From positions 434,001-498,000 of the forward strand of contig VFFE01007914.1 of assembly GCA_008921705.1 (NCBI GenBank): a stretch of DNA of 64,000 nt, in the 5' to 3' direction. Below are positions 37,131 to 50,205 of this stretch, piece after piece. Made by a program: the position numbers and the translations under genes. Each line of letters starts with the position of its first letter. Positions within the stretch are counted from its first letter, which is position 1. The notes under the pieces are model-generated. The model saw nothing but the letters and a program-made list of their open reading frames with translations. It was not told the origin of the DNA and made no database searches. The stretch is from Burhinus oedicnemus (Eukaryota > Chordata > Aves > Charadriiformes > Burhinidae).

Positions 37131-37781
37131 ATGATTCACATTTTAAAATATTCAAACATTTAAAAACTACCTCAGAGAATCAACGTGATGTTATTTATGG
37201 TTATCAATGAAAGATGCTTGATGATAAATATTCTGTACTTTGAAATGTCTGCACCATTTTCCTGCAAATTGCTCTGGTATAGAGAAGTATATCAGAACAG
37301 AAATGAATCCTCTTGCCATGATTTCACTTTAGGATACAGAAAACACAGAGTAAAATTGTATTAAGGTATTATATGTAGGTTTTTTATTAATTGTTTATTA
37401 GATTGTGTATAGCAGTCATTATTGAAGCATACCATATCAAACATTACCAAAATTGGTTTTTAGAGTAAAAAAATTTGAGACCTTTTGGATAAAATATCTT
37501 TGGCAAATTGTAAATTTGTTGGAAAACTGAGTTTTTGAGAACTGAAGTTATTAATCATTCTCATCAAATTTTGTGAAGTTTTGCCTTTTTTCTTCAGCAT
37601 GTTAAACATTTTCCTTTTTCCTTTCTTTTTTTACAAAATTCCATCTGAATGGATGCTTGTCATTTTTGTCACTTTCCTCCCTTATCAACATGATAGCAGG
37701 AGCACAACTTGGGAGATAAAAAAACATTGTCTTGAAAAAGTATGAATTCAGGGATCTGGGCCATATAAGCCATGGCAAGAT
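37131..37781. other. AT-rich unique noncoding stretch between LTR and CR1 pair
   Basis: Nothing recognised. Confidence 0.5.
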
Positions 37782-37998
37782 CATAGAACCACAGAATCAC
37801 AAGGGTTGGAAGGGACCTCTGGAGATCACCTATTCCAATCCCTCTGCCAGAGCAGGTTCACCTAGAACAGGTTGCACAGGAATGCATCCAGGTGGGTTTT
37901 GAATGTCTCCAGAGTCAGAGACTCCACCACCTCTCTGGGTAGCCTGTTCCAGTGCTCTGCCACCCTCAAAGTCAAGAAGTTCCTCCTCATGTTTAGAT
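37782..37998 (-). mobile_element. CR1 LINE 3' fragment (copy A)
   Basis: The reverse complement of a CR1 3' end. Octamers (ATAGAACC, ACAGAATC) are followed by GGTTGGAAGGGACCTCTGGAG, the CCAGAGCAGGTTCACCTAG block and the region encoding the ORF2 C-terminus ([16 protein letters not shown]). It stops at the GTTTAGAT word in the region encoding the HLNM block and directly abuts the 3' end of copy B. The sequence closely follows the 61.6 kb copy, so both probably belong to one subfamily. Confidence 0.95.
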
Positions 37999-38845
37999 AG
38001 AATGGTTTAGGTTGGAAGGGACCTTAAAGATCACCTAGTTTCAACCCCCCTGCCATGGGCAGGGACACCTCCCACTAGACCAGATTGCTCAAAGCCCCAT
38101 CCAGCCTGGTCTCGAACACTTACAGGGATGGGGCATCCACAACTTCCCTGGGCAACCTGTTCCAGTACCTCACCATCTTCATAGCAAAAAATCTCTTCCT
38201 GATATCTAATCTAAGTCTACCCTCTTCTAGTTTGAAGCCATTATCCCTCATCCTATCACTACATGCCCTTGTAAAAAGTCCCTCTCCAGATTTTTTGTAG
38301 GCCCCCTTTAGGTACTGGAAAGCTGCTATAAGATCTCCCTGGAGCCTTCTCTTCTCCAGGCCCCAACTCTCTCAGCCTGTCCTCATAGCAGAGGTGCTCC
38401 AGCCCTCTCATCTTTGTGGCCCTCCTCTGGACCCGCTCCAACAGGGCCATGTCCTTCTTATGTGGGGGCCCCCAGAGCTGGAAGCAGTACTCCAGGTGGG
38501 GTCTCACGAGAGCAGAGTAGAGGGTCAGAATCACCTCCCTTGACTTGCTGGCCATGCATCTTTTGATGCAGCCCAGGATACAGTTGGCTTTCTGGGCTAT
38601 GAGTGCACATTGCTGGCTCATGTCCAGCTTTTCATCCACCAGTACCCTCAAGTCCTTTTCCTCAGGGCTGCTCTCAATCCATTCTCTGCCCAGCCTGTAT
38701 TTGTGCTTGTATTGCCTCAACCCAGGTGCAGGACCTTGTGCTTGGCCTTGTTGAACTTCATGAGGTTCACACAGGCCCACTTCTCAAGCCCGTCCAGGTC
38801 CCTCTGGATGACATCCATTCCCTCCAGCATGTCGACTGCACTACA
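37999..38845 (-). mobile_element. CR1 LINE 3' fragment (copy B)
   Basis: A second CR1 in the same orientation, of a different subfamily. Its 3' end (AGAATGG, TTAGGTTGGAAGGGACC, then CTGCCATGGGCAGGGACACC) begins at the point where copy A is truncated. The minus-strand frame at 38259-38780 gives YRLGREW, then [20 protein letters not shown], then [31 protein letters not shown] and [12 protein letters not shown], the usual order of the CR1 ORF2 C-terminal region. It ends on the right near the ATGTCGACTGCAC block. Frameshifts near 38.3 kb and 38.75 kb make it non-coding. Confidence 0.95.
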
Positions 38846-41800
38846 AGAGGAGACATGCAAATCAGGTTTGGAGTTTTTTTCATATTTGTATCTGTCTTTT
38901 ACATTCTTAAAGCCTGTTTTTGTGTCTCCCTCTCCTCTGTTCCCTTGTTCAGACTATGCTATTCAGAGACGCTGTTCGGAGTCTTCTCTCATCCTAGAAC
39001 AACATTATTAGAGACCTCAGATCATTCTCACTGCTCTCCTGCAGAGGCTCTTCAAGTGATCATACTTTTTTCCAGAGGTATGATGTTCAAATCTTTGTGC
39101 AATACACTTGTTGGGGTACTGCCAATGCTGCATAAAACAAAGAGCTATGTCATGTGTCTTGCAGGTTTAATTCCTGCTGTATATACTTTCATCATATTGG
39201 CACCTTTATTGACTCCTCTTTTATGATCAGACTTTAGTTTTTTTCTCATTCTGTACTTAAACCGTCTTTTGTTTTTCCCTTCTCAAATGCTTTGCATTTG
39301 TCCCTATTTTTCTGTGTTTTGTTGTTGTTGACTGTTTGTTTGTTTGTTTTTCTAGGTCATTTGTCTTATTTGCCAAGAAGACTTATCTAATCTAATACCT
39401 TTACTTTTTGTTCTGACTTAATATAAAGAAGTATATCCCCTGTTCCATCATACAGATTATTTATGGATCTTTGCGTAGGACAAGACCGAGACTAGATCAC
39501 TGCTGAATTGCATTCAACACACCTTTCCATTTTGCTAGTGATTCTAACTTCTGTCTGCATAGTTCATCAACCGCATTTGCATTTTCTATCTAAAAGTAAG
39601 GCCAAAATACAGAATATTACTTCTCTCCATATCAACGGTTCCGTTTGGTAAACAGAAGGAACTTTGATTGTTTAACATAGTACTTTTTTAAACAGATGTA
39701 GTTGAGGTAGATCAGACCTGAAAGCTATATAAACCACGTTTGTGCCCCACTCTACCTGTGCCAATAAGCTGTTTGCGATGAGGCTGCATGTTTACATGGA
39801 CATGTCCTGAGACAGTTCCTTCTTCTAGGATCTCTTGGCATAATAAAACCCTATTTCCATGGAACTGACTTCAGATTTTTGTCATGATACTTAACGGCCT
39901 GTTTCTTCCCTTGCCTGGTGTTTGAAATCTGATGCTTTCCTGCCCCTTTGAAAGAGAACTATTAGATGGGACACAGAAGACTTTTGCTGGGTCGTGTGAG
40001 GGAGAAAAATTACCAGCTTCCTCACTTCTGATACAGAGCAACATTTCCTTGTCCCAGTGAAATTGTCCCGATTTCACTGTCCCAGTCGCATCTATGTTTT
40101 AACATGCTGAAACAACTTCCTGACTGCCTGTGAGTTGATCATGGGTGGAAGTGTACAGTGTTACCAGTTCGTAACACTGCCAAACCCTGAGCCTAGACCT
40201 CTTGAGGCCAGGAGATTGATTTTTTAAGTTAATGAGGCTTGAAATAGTAAATGCTAAACTTCCGTTCTCATTTTTGAACTTGAACATTGTTCTGCCTTCC
40301 CTTGCAAGCAAGAGAGATCAATGTATACTCGTTTTTAAAATGAAAGCTGAGGTGTTTCTCTAATCTCCTGATTTCAGCAGCCAGGGCTTTAAGAGATACT
40401 CCCTCCATCATGAAACTAGTCATGTAACAGAACCAAGTTCATATTTTCAGAGTGAATCTTTCTCTTTGTGGTTAGGGCAGTTTCCTAGCAGAGAAAACTG
40501 CTTTCCATTTAAAAAAAAAAATAATCCCTGAGCTGTCATCCTCCCACCACTAGATTTACCAGCATAGAGGATTTCTTGCACAATTTTCTGAGCAATTCCT
40601 GGAACTGATATTTTGCAATTGCTTTAACCTCTCTACAAAGTGACTTCTTAATGCATATTTCCCCCACATATTCATATAAGATTAGTATTCTCTTTTAGCT
40701 AAAGAAAGATTAAGATGATCACTGTCTTAAAGTCTTTGATTCCCTCTTCTCAGCTGTAGTTCCTCCTACAGTAAATAATACTTAGTGAATGGAATAAAGT
40801 CCTATTATTCTTTGTCAAGATACTGTAGTAAATTGAGGCACAGCGATTTTCTTGACTCAAAACACCTGTTACTTCTGTCCTTTGTAATCTAGGAAATACC
40901 TATAGTCAGAAAGACTTTATCCTTGAAATAGGAGGTGTTAAAATTCTGGTGGCTCCTTCCAAATTCTATCAGAGCAAAAAAAGAAAATGCAAGCTCTTTA
41001 AAAACCTTTTGGTGTGCAGGGTTTACGAAACCTCTGAGCTTCTTTGTCTAACACATATTTAGAAAAGAATAGAATATTTCAGTTTCCATGATGCTTTTAA
41101 GTTCAACAGCTCAAAGAGTGTTTCATTTAAGGTGTTTTTCTTTAAATAAAATCTCAGTGTCTATATAACAGCATAGGTCTGCTAGTTTAAATATATCTAC
41201 TATTTCCCAAACTACTTAATATCTCCACGTCTGATTATTTAGTATCCATGACAAACTATCAATATAATGGTGTGTGCTTCAAAGTAATGTACTGACTGCT
41301 GGCTTTACAGTGCTGGATTTATCTTGTCTTCCCAAATAACTGAGTCTAAACTCCAAAATGATACTGTATGGTAAATTACTCATTCTTGTAACTCGCATTC
41401 TATTTGACTTAAATATTTGTAGCATGGAAATGTTTGTGTATGCACTGTAAACATAAAGAGTGCATTTCTCTATTCAAGTAAAATAAAAATGATAGATATG
41501 GCTAGCACTTCGAAGTGTTTCTATTTTGAATATAGGTTCCCATTCTAAATCCACTTCTGTTTTTTCTGCTGTCTTAAAATTCCCAAGCTTTGTCTCTGTC
41601 CACAAAGAAACTGTATTAGAAATCCTGTGAAGAAACAGTTTCTTGGGTTTGCTATCAAGGGCAGAGGTATACAGTCACTATTAAAATTACTTTTGTAACT
41701 AATTCTTTCACAATATGGGCACTCATCTAGCTAATGGCAAAAGCCTGAAACTTTGCATGGGGGAAAAATCTGTCACTAAGATAACGTGTTATAGGATTAA

Positions 41801-44800
41801 AATTGCTTTCCAGTTTGGCTGGATTGGGAGATTTGTTGTTCTGGGCAAGGTCTGCAGGCAATACATTTTGCCCTCCACAATTTGCAAGTGTGCTTTAGAC
41901 TAAGATTATCAGAGTTGAATATTCAAAAGCAACAGCAACTACAGCACAGCTTACAACATTTCCACAGACCATGAGAAGGCTCTGTAGGCTATGAAGAGGC
42001 GTACTTCACTTATTTCATTTGCGCACTTTGTATGTTGTACATTAAAAGAGAATAATTTGGAGAATTCAAGGATAATCATGATAGGGGTTTTTCTGAAGGT
42101 TAATGGATGTCATAACTCAAAGAGTTCTTTAGGGATACAAGCAAGCTTAATTCTAAGTCTAGTGGTGGAAGGAAGAAAGGTGTTGAAGTCATATAGGATA
42201 AAAAGGAATACTGCAAATGATGCCCTCTCTTAAACACTTACTATTGTAGTCTTTGTTTCAATCTTCCACTCCTTTTCATCTAGAAAGGGTAGAGACATGA
42301 AATGTAAAACTCATTTCAATGTTTTTATTCAGATAAACCTCAAGAGAAAATGTGTGACATTTCTTCCTCAATTCAAAATTGGCTTACCCAACCTTGATAC
42401 TAACTAAAGCAGCAAAATAACTGTTGGGAGTAAGCAAAAAACACTCATTAAGAATATGTATGCCATCTGTTTATATATATTCTTACACCCCTTTCCTGAA
42501 TACTGTAATAATATTTCAAACTAAAGCGCACAAAAAATCTGCATGTTGAGTTTTGTAGTGGTACATATTAAACTCATGCAGTACAGAAAATAAACACTGA
42601 ACACATGATCATTGGTGAAAGTATGTCCCAGTGTTTTCTGTTCTAACATAAACAGGATCACATATGTATCTCACATTCTCAGCCTCAAACTGATGTAACT
42701 ACCCACAGAAAACATCGCCGTTAAGATGTTTTTTTCTTAAACTGTGCCACTTTAGGATTAGGCTGGGATTGTTTCCTCATACTCCTTTAATTAATGTTTT
42801 AAGAGAGGTATGTTGATACCTATGTAGTCCTCTACTTGCTGCGTCACGTACCAACTCTACTCTTTTATCGTTGGTGAATACAAAGCAGAACACAAGAAAA
42901 ATAGTGCCTAGAAGTACCTAGGGTTGTTACAGGGGTATGTTTGATGCCACTCAATTTTTTTTTGGTAACTCAGATATTATGTAAAATTTAAATATAAATA
43001 ATTTCTTCCCTAAGTCAGAATTTCTACAAGAGTTCAGAGGAGCAAAACAGCCTCTGTGAGTAGCCATTATGCAATTAAGAAGTCCTTCATAGGACTGAAG
43101 TGGACCCAGAATACAAGCAATGACCATGATAAGCCAAGCTGGAAGAAATCCTTGCAGGTCTAATTGCATGCATTTGTAGCCACACAGTTCCAGGGACAAA
43201 GATCACCAAAGCTTTCATATTTTTTATTTTTTTGTATGGACTTTTTAATTTTTTTTTATTCAGGAGTGGAACATAGATATCAGGAATAAAGACAGAAGAC
43301 AATAAAGTGATGAAAGGGAAAAGTGTGTGAGTGTAGATTTACCAATTCACTAACACTGCTGATTTTCTTCAGTAGAAACACTGTTCTAACAGAGTATTAA
43401 CACCAACTAGAGTATGACAAAAAGTATTTAAAAGATATTTATTATAAAGCTATTTAATAATCTATCATCTCCTTGACTTTCTCTTCCTTAGAACATGCTT
43501 AGTTGCTTCAAACACAAGGGGTCCAGGACAGTATAGAAATATCCTTTCCTTGCAGTGATAATAAGACTTCTAAGGATTCACAGGATTGTACCAATTTTAT
43601 ACTACTTCATCTGCAAAAGACCTCATTTTCCAAAGATTTTGGGGCTAAACACAAACACTAGAACATCAGAAAATCTGAGCTGGGAGTAACATGCATCTAA
43701 ATATTAATTTATCTTTTTTTGAGCTTTCAAACATCCACTGTATCATATTATATTGTATATATATTATTTATTTTAACAATAAAACATTTTTGGATTATTT
43801 TCTCTATGGGCATGTGGGCTACTTAGTTATCCAAACCTTGATTTAAGCCCTTTTTCCAGATGACAGTTTACTTGCACCAAAGGATTTTGACTAAACAATC
43901 TACCTAAGTTTGAAACAGAGGTTTATATTTTCTAGAATCATACATACTAAAGTTTAGTAGTCATTCTGAGCTGTAGGTATGCAAATGTATAGAGGCTGGA
44001 ATCCTTTATTTGATAATTGATCTTAATATAAACTAAGATCCCAATCAAATATGATATTTTCTGCACAATAAGATGGATACCCTTTTTGTTGTTTGATTTT
44101 GAGATATTACTATGATATCCAACCACAGAATTATATTATTTTGGGAATATTATTGAAAAAAAAATGTCAGAAACCCAACAATATTTCTTTTAATAATCCA
44201 AGTTCTTTATAATCTACCATGTAGAGGCTAAAATGGAGATAAGTCTGTAATTCTTTGTTGCTTGGTCTGTAGCTAGGTACGTTTCTTTTTGCTGATAATT
44301 GGCAATTTATTTTCTTGCAGCTCTCAGAAGTTTCTATCCGCTTGGATCCATACCATACGTAATTCTTGTTGTCTTATACCCTCAGATATAGAATGTAGTA
44401 TAATGTTTCAGTCACTCTCTCCTGTAAACTTCTTTATCTGTTTGCCCTCATCTCCTTCTCATAAGAATAAAATAAGTTTGTTCTCTTGTGTGTGACCTAA
44501 TTTGTATGATTATTTTCCCATTTTAAAGCTTAAAAAGCAATGTGTGTTTTGCCTGTGCGAGCATATATTTACTTGTTGTTTGAGAAGAGCTTCTGTGTCC
44601 TGGGTGATATTATCTCTGGCAGTAGCTACAGCAACATCGGTTTTGTAGGACAGACACACACTAGCTTGTCACTTGTCTTAGTTCTGGTGTCCCTCGGGGG
44701 TGTTTTGGATCATATTGACATTTATTTCAGGTGCTCATTCTGATCGTCTTTAACAGTGTCATATATAACCGAGTTACTCAACCACCTTACTCCTGTTTCA

Positions 44801-47604
44801 ATTACATTCTCTTGCACATAAAGTTTTCTTTTGGTTAAATGCTTTGCCCTTTTTTTTTTTAATACTGTCTTCTTTGCTGTCTTGTATTTGTATACATCTC
44901 TGACAAAACGGAACTGTTTTCTATTCTCTTATATTTATCCCTAATTCTACTCAAACTGGAAATGTACAAATAACGGATGTAAACTAGCCACATAAGCCCC
45001 CTGTGCTGAAAGATATTGTACTGTAAGAGTCTTTATTATTATATAGTAATTGGATTCTAACATTCAAAATAAATGTTAGACATTAAAAGGACGTTATTTA
45101 GCACAGTGAATAATTACAATTTCTGTTTCTTTCTGTATGGACATTTGAGAACAGATAATATTGCTCACACATTTCACTTCTTTCTGCATTGCTCTGTGGG
45201 GATTGTTCCATGAAAACAAATTAGTAGACAAGTGGGTGAAATATAAAACCACATGATAATGCTCAAAGTTTGTTCAACAAACATGGAAGTGAAAAGAAGG
45301 CTATCCATTGCTTTTCTCAGCAAATATCAAGGCTTTAGACAGTATTCTCCTTCAAAAGCTCTACTGGGCTCTAAAAATACCATCAGCCTTTGCAGTACTG
45401 CTCTAAAATATCTTTGTAAAATATCTTGTTCCTATTTGGTAAAACACAGAATATTTTTTCAGAAATACCCATTATATTTGAATCAATTTAATCCTCCTCA
45501 TAGTTACCCATATTTTTCCAAACTGGGACCTCAAAATACCCAAGGTCTGAATTTTGTTATTTCTGCTCATATTTGGAAGGGTGACAGAGGTGGTCTCAAT
45601 GTAGTGGGAATGTAGGAGGAGGGCAGGCAATAGGTAGAGCAAGTTGGGTTTTGCCAAGAGGAAGGTGTTGGCTTTTCAGACCTCCCCAGTAAATCCATGC
45701 TTGTCACTCCTGCACCAGGGCTGAGCTCTTGCCCCTAATGGAACTGCTGGTCATTACAGTCGACCAAACTACACCTTTTCTGAGGTCCCTGCAACACCCT
45801 ACGCAGCTACCTTTTGACTTCACTCACACAGCTTAACTGAAACATATTTCCTATGTACTTCAGCTGCACAAACTACTAAAACACAGGAACTATCAACATT
45901 ATCAGTATCAAGATTATACCAACCAGAAAATCCTCTAATATGGAAAAAGCTTGGCGAGGTTCCAAGGGAACTGCTTGCAAAGGGAATATAATCAGTGGAA
46001 TATATGTTGAAAGAGTTATATGACTGGGAAAGGAGTACTTGCGTGTTGCAGGCCTGGTGCAACCTTTCCATGCTTTCCGTTTCAACCTAAGTCCATATTT
46101 ATAATTTTTCTGACATCTCCCAGATTTTTTACATTTTACTGAATAGAACAGTGTATGGTGACTTTCCTGAACTGTCCTAGAAGTCCTCAGCAATTCAAAA
46201 CTGGATGCAAAACAAGGATGAAAATAAAGAATCACTAGCTGGAACTGAAGTTACATAGGTGTCATAAACATCATCTGTTGCGTTTAATGAAAAGCAAGTA
46301 TTGCAATTGACATCTGGAATCCTCTGCAGAAGTTCAGTTTAAGTGCTCTGGAATAAGTTTATTTTTGTCAAACTATTTATGAGGTAGGAACTATTTATTA
46401 TTTGTCATCAAAGCTAGGCTTGAACTCCACACTTCTTGATTTCTACCTAAACTCAACCTAACATTGCATGGCTTGTAGCAATACTAGGTACTCCAGAATC
46501 AGCATGTCCAAAAAAAAAAAAAAAATTAAGAAGGGAAAATGCTCTCCATCCCCCTGTACATACAATAATGATTTCAGAAGTCGCTTACAAAATAACAACC
46601 TCCAATAGGGCAGCTGAGTATTTGCAGCAAGTCTCTTTAGTTAAATGAATTTTTAGACTTTTTGTTTGTTTTCCTTACCTCCTCCACTGTAAGATGCATC
46701 CTTGATACCTGATGAATATATACAATGCATTCAGCCTGAGTTTTTGAGAGCTGCAGTTACATTTTCCGTTGCCACAGCATTCTGTTTTATGTAACATAAA
46801 CTATGTAAAAGGGCATGATATCAAGCTGTCAAATCATACCTTGAGTGAAGGGAGTACAATGATTTGGCAAACAAATATCTTTATTGTTATTTTTCTCTTG
46901 TTCTTTCTTTTCATCTTTTCACCTCAGATATTATCAGTTTTTGAAGATAACAAAAGCCTTACACCTTATAATCTTCAGATTATAGAGGCCATACAGTCTA
47001 TTGTGGCACCATATTAAATTTATTACAGCTTTCAAAGTGACTTTGAAAACCTACTTTGATTACCTACTTCACTCACTGTATATACCAATATGCATAAGAA
47101 CTACGCATAAAAACATAGCTTATCCAACCATGATTTTAAAAACAATTTATAAATAACAGTCCAAACCCATTTTTAGTTGTATTCTAAATAAGTAAGCAAA
47201 AGCGGTGACTAAAATTTCTGTTAAACAAGGACAAGAATTTAATTCAATATTGGTAAAAAATAAATCTAGGTCATACTAAGTACAACATTTGAACTTCTCT
47301 GCTCTTAACTTTAAACAAGAAAACAAAACCCATTATAACACTTTTCAAATGCAGGCTTTCAATGTAGGATCCAAAATAAGTATCTAACTACCTAATTACA
47401 CAAAAGCAGAAAGAATTGACAAATGACAAATGCAAAAAAAAAAAAATTTCTTTTTGTGTTTTTTCTGTGAAGGTGTTCCCTTAGCCTTTCTTTGGAAACA
47501 TTAGAATATTACCATTAATCCAATGAAACAGGTTAGTCTTTAAGATAGTCTCAGAAGAGTCTCAAGAGAATATGAGAAGCATTTTTGACAGATGATGACT
47601 TTCC
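38846..47604. other. Long AT-rich unique noncoding stretch
   Basis: No gene or recognisable transposon body, apart from one weak SINE-like relic near 46.4 kb. It contains simple tracts: a TTTG run near 39334-39352, a poly-A/T-rich run near 44850, poly-A of 16 at 46510-46525, and poly-A of 13 at 47434-47446. The section 45590-45820 is less AT-rich, but nothing is recognised in it. Open frames reach 120 codons (45253-45615) without any family resemblance. Confidence 0.5.
46375..46475 (-). mobile_element. Possible MIR/CORE-SINE-like relic
   Basis: The plus strand has TATGAGGTAGGAACTATTTATT followed closely by AAAGCTAGGCTTGAACTCCA. This resembles two MIR blocks (GAGGTAGGTACTATTATT and GAGCTGGGATTCGAACCCA) with the segment between them deleted. 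It is weak on its own. Confidence 0.3.
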
Positions 47605-47850
47605 TTCCATAGGAAGTTCCATTCAAACCTAAGAAAAAACTTCTTTACAGTGAGGGTGACCGAGCACTGGAACAGGCTGCCCAGGGAGGTTGTGCAGTCC
47701 CCTTCTCTGGAGATTTTCAAGACCCGCCTGGATGCAGTCCTGAGTAATGTGCTGTAGGTATTCCTCCGTCAGTAGGGGAGTTGGACTAGATGATCTCCAG
47801 AGGTCCCTTCCAACTCTGAAAATTCTGTGATTCGTTGATTCCATGATTCC
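47605..47850 (+). mobile_element. CR1 LINE 3' end
   Basis: A strongly 5'-truncated CR1 in forward orientation. AGGAAGTTCCATTCAAACC is followed by the region encoding [16 protein letters not shown], then CTGGATGCAGTCCTG and the stop region. The 3' UTR (GGACTAGATGATCTCCAGAGG, TCCCTTCCAACTCTG) ends in degenerate octamers (ATTCTGTG, ATTCGTTG, ATTCCATG). Confidence 0.95.
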
Positions 47851-49877
47851 TCTTGAAAATATCAGTTGATTGATGTCTCATTGTCTCACTATCTGTGGGA
47901 AGTTTTCATGAAACTTGGTTGAATTTTGTTTCAAAAAGTAGTTATGACAGTGTTGAAATACCACAAGAGTTCCATCTCATGCTTCAACATTATTTTGTTT
48001 TCAAATTACTTTAGTATTATTTGAATAATTATATTTTAAAGATACATATAAAATAAAGAATCCAATCAATAAATAAACTTTTAAGAGTAAATACAAATAA
48101 AATTAATCCTATTGACATTCTCAAATGAAAAAAAATCATTTTATGTTTAGCAATATTTTTTCTCTATATGGAGACTTGTTGACTCACAGTTTGAAAATTT
48201 TAACTTAAAATTTTCTACACAACTCTCAATTTGTACATGAACATAGACTTAAACTAGAAACTCTTCATATTTGGAATGGTGAAAAACGTCCCTTGGTAAT
48301 TACCTGGGGAACTTAAAAAGAAATCACTTGCCCCTTTTTTGCCTATTTGGTCACATTAAAAACTTTTGTGTTTTATAAATATTAAGAAAACAAATAGATT
48401 TAACCTCATTTTCCTTTGGTTCAGTACATATTTGTTTTAGTGAAAAAATATTAGTGTTTGCTCATTTTATGGTAATTTTGAAAATCTCCTTCCTAATCTG
48501 TTTCTTTTTCCCATTTAATTTACCTCAGCCTATTTGTAGTCTGATTTAGGAGTGCAATATTGATAGTATATACATTCCTCAAGACACAAAGACTATCAAT
48601 GCTACCATGCTGAATTTTGAAGACATTGGAAATGGCAATTTTCAGATGGAGGGAAAAAAAAAGGTGGTTGTTCAGGTATGCCTTTGAGCTTCACAATAAT
48701 TTAACTTTTAAGGTATTTGTAGGCTTGAAAGAGAATTGTCACCTCCTTCTTGAAGCAATGACAGTTGTCACCTGCAAATGAGTACATAGGATGTATTCGT
48801 ACTTCTCTGCATTAGTTACAGTACAGAATTTAGCTGGTTATTTTGGAATATATGAGCATAAAGTCTCCCAACAGACAAACTCCATGAATTTGTCCAGTGT
48901 CACATGTATCTGCCAGAACATGCTCTTCAGTGAAATCCTGTACATGTTGCTCCCACACCGGAGAGGTTTGCAGTTTAAATCACAAACTCCAATATCTGCA
49001 TACTGAAGGAATGACAAGATTTCTGGTTACAACAGATAACCTGCTAGATTAAGGGCTGAAATCTGAGAGGCATATGCAGTTCATTATACACGGAACAGTT
49101 GAGAAATGATCACCATCAGCGAGAACAAACACAATAGTGCCTTGAAGCTACGTTAGAAAGATAGCAGTGCTGTTAATAATTAATTCTCTCTGTTGTGTCT
49201 GGCATCCTGCCTATGATAGCAAAAAATCCAATAGGATATTGCTATATCCCCCAGCTTGTACAAATCCACCAGGGGTCCACTACGGCTGATATGTTGTTGC
49301 CCAACAGTATAAAATTAAATCAAGAAGTGCTGTCAGAAACACCCTCCCTCATCTCATAGAAAGCAATTGAATGTGGGAGATGGGAGAGTGTTGAAAGCCC
49401 CGGACTAAAGTTGGAAAAAATCTATCTATTGCAGCAAGCCTGCTAGCAGTTGTTAAATCATTCCAGATAGCAACATAGCTATGGCTTGCCCTTGAACTTT
49501 CATCCTTTTCTGTTTTGGTTTTGTTTGTTTGTTTTTAATTTAAATCAAATTTAACCAAAACCCTTTTCAAATGGAGGGTCAGGCTATAAGACAGTCCTGC
49601 TAAAACAACCATATATCCAAAAGCAGATAATTTTTATCTGTTTACTTAGCTTGCATCCTTTGATCTTTTTCTATAAAAGTTTTCATGAAGTGTCATTACA
49701 ACAGAAATACTGCATAATGTACATGACATGGCCCCACTGTCCTTGAAGTTGAGTTCTTCATGGTCTTTAACGTATTTAGACCAACAATGTGTATTCTAGG
49801 TAAACGCTGTTATCCAGATTTTCAGAAGCACATTAGAGAAGAAATCACAGAAATAATGAATGACAGCGAAAAAAAAA
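47851..49877. other. AT-rich unique noncoding stretch
   Basis: No gene recognised. The part at about 49190-49450 is a complex-sequence island that could be a conserved noncoding element (see findings). Confidence 0.5.
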
Positions 49878-50205
49878 TCATGGAATCACAGAACCACAAA
49901 ATATTTTGGGTCAGAAAGGACCTTTAAAGATCACCTAGTTCAAAACCTCTGCCATGGGCAGGAACATCTTCCACTAGATCATGTTGCTCAAAGCCCCATC
50001 CAACCTGACCTTGAACATTTCCATTAATGGGGCATCCACAACTTCTCTGGGCAGCATGCTTTAATGTCTCACTATGCTTATAATAAAAAATGTCTTCCTT
50101 ATGTCCAATCTAAATCTATCTTCTTTCTATTTAAAAACGTCATCCCTTGTGCAGTTACCACAGGCTTTGGTAAAAAGTCTCTCTGGGAATTTTGTAAATC
50201 TTAGG
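49878..50205 (-). mobile_element. CR1 LINE 3' fragment
   Basis: A reverse-oriented CR1 3' end. ATCATGGAATCACAGAACCAC octamers are followed by TCAGAAAGGACC, CTGCCATGGGCAGGAACATC, TTGCTCAAAGCCCCATCCAACC and the GGGGCATCCACAACTTC block, fading out near TTGGTAAAAAGTCTCTCTGG. It is of the same type as copy B at 38 kb but more diverged. Confidence 0.93.

Noticed and set aside
38603..39226. 207-codon plus-strand open frame
   Set aside because: Its left part is the antisense of CR1 copy B and its right part is unique AT-rich DNA, so it is a shadow frame.
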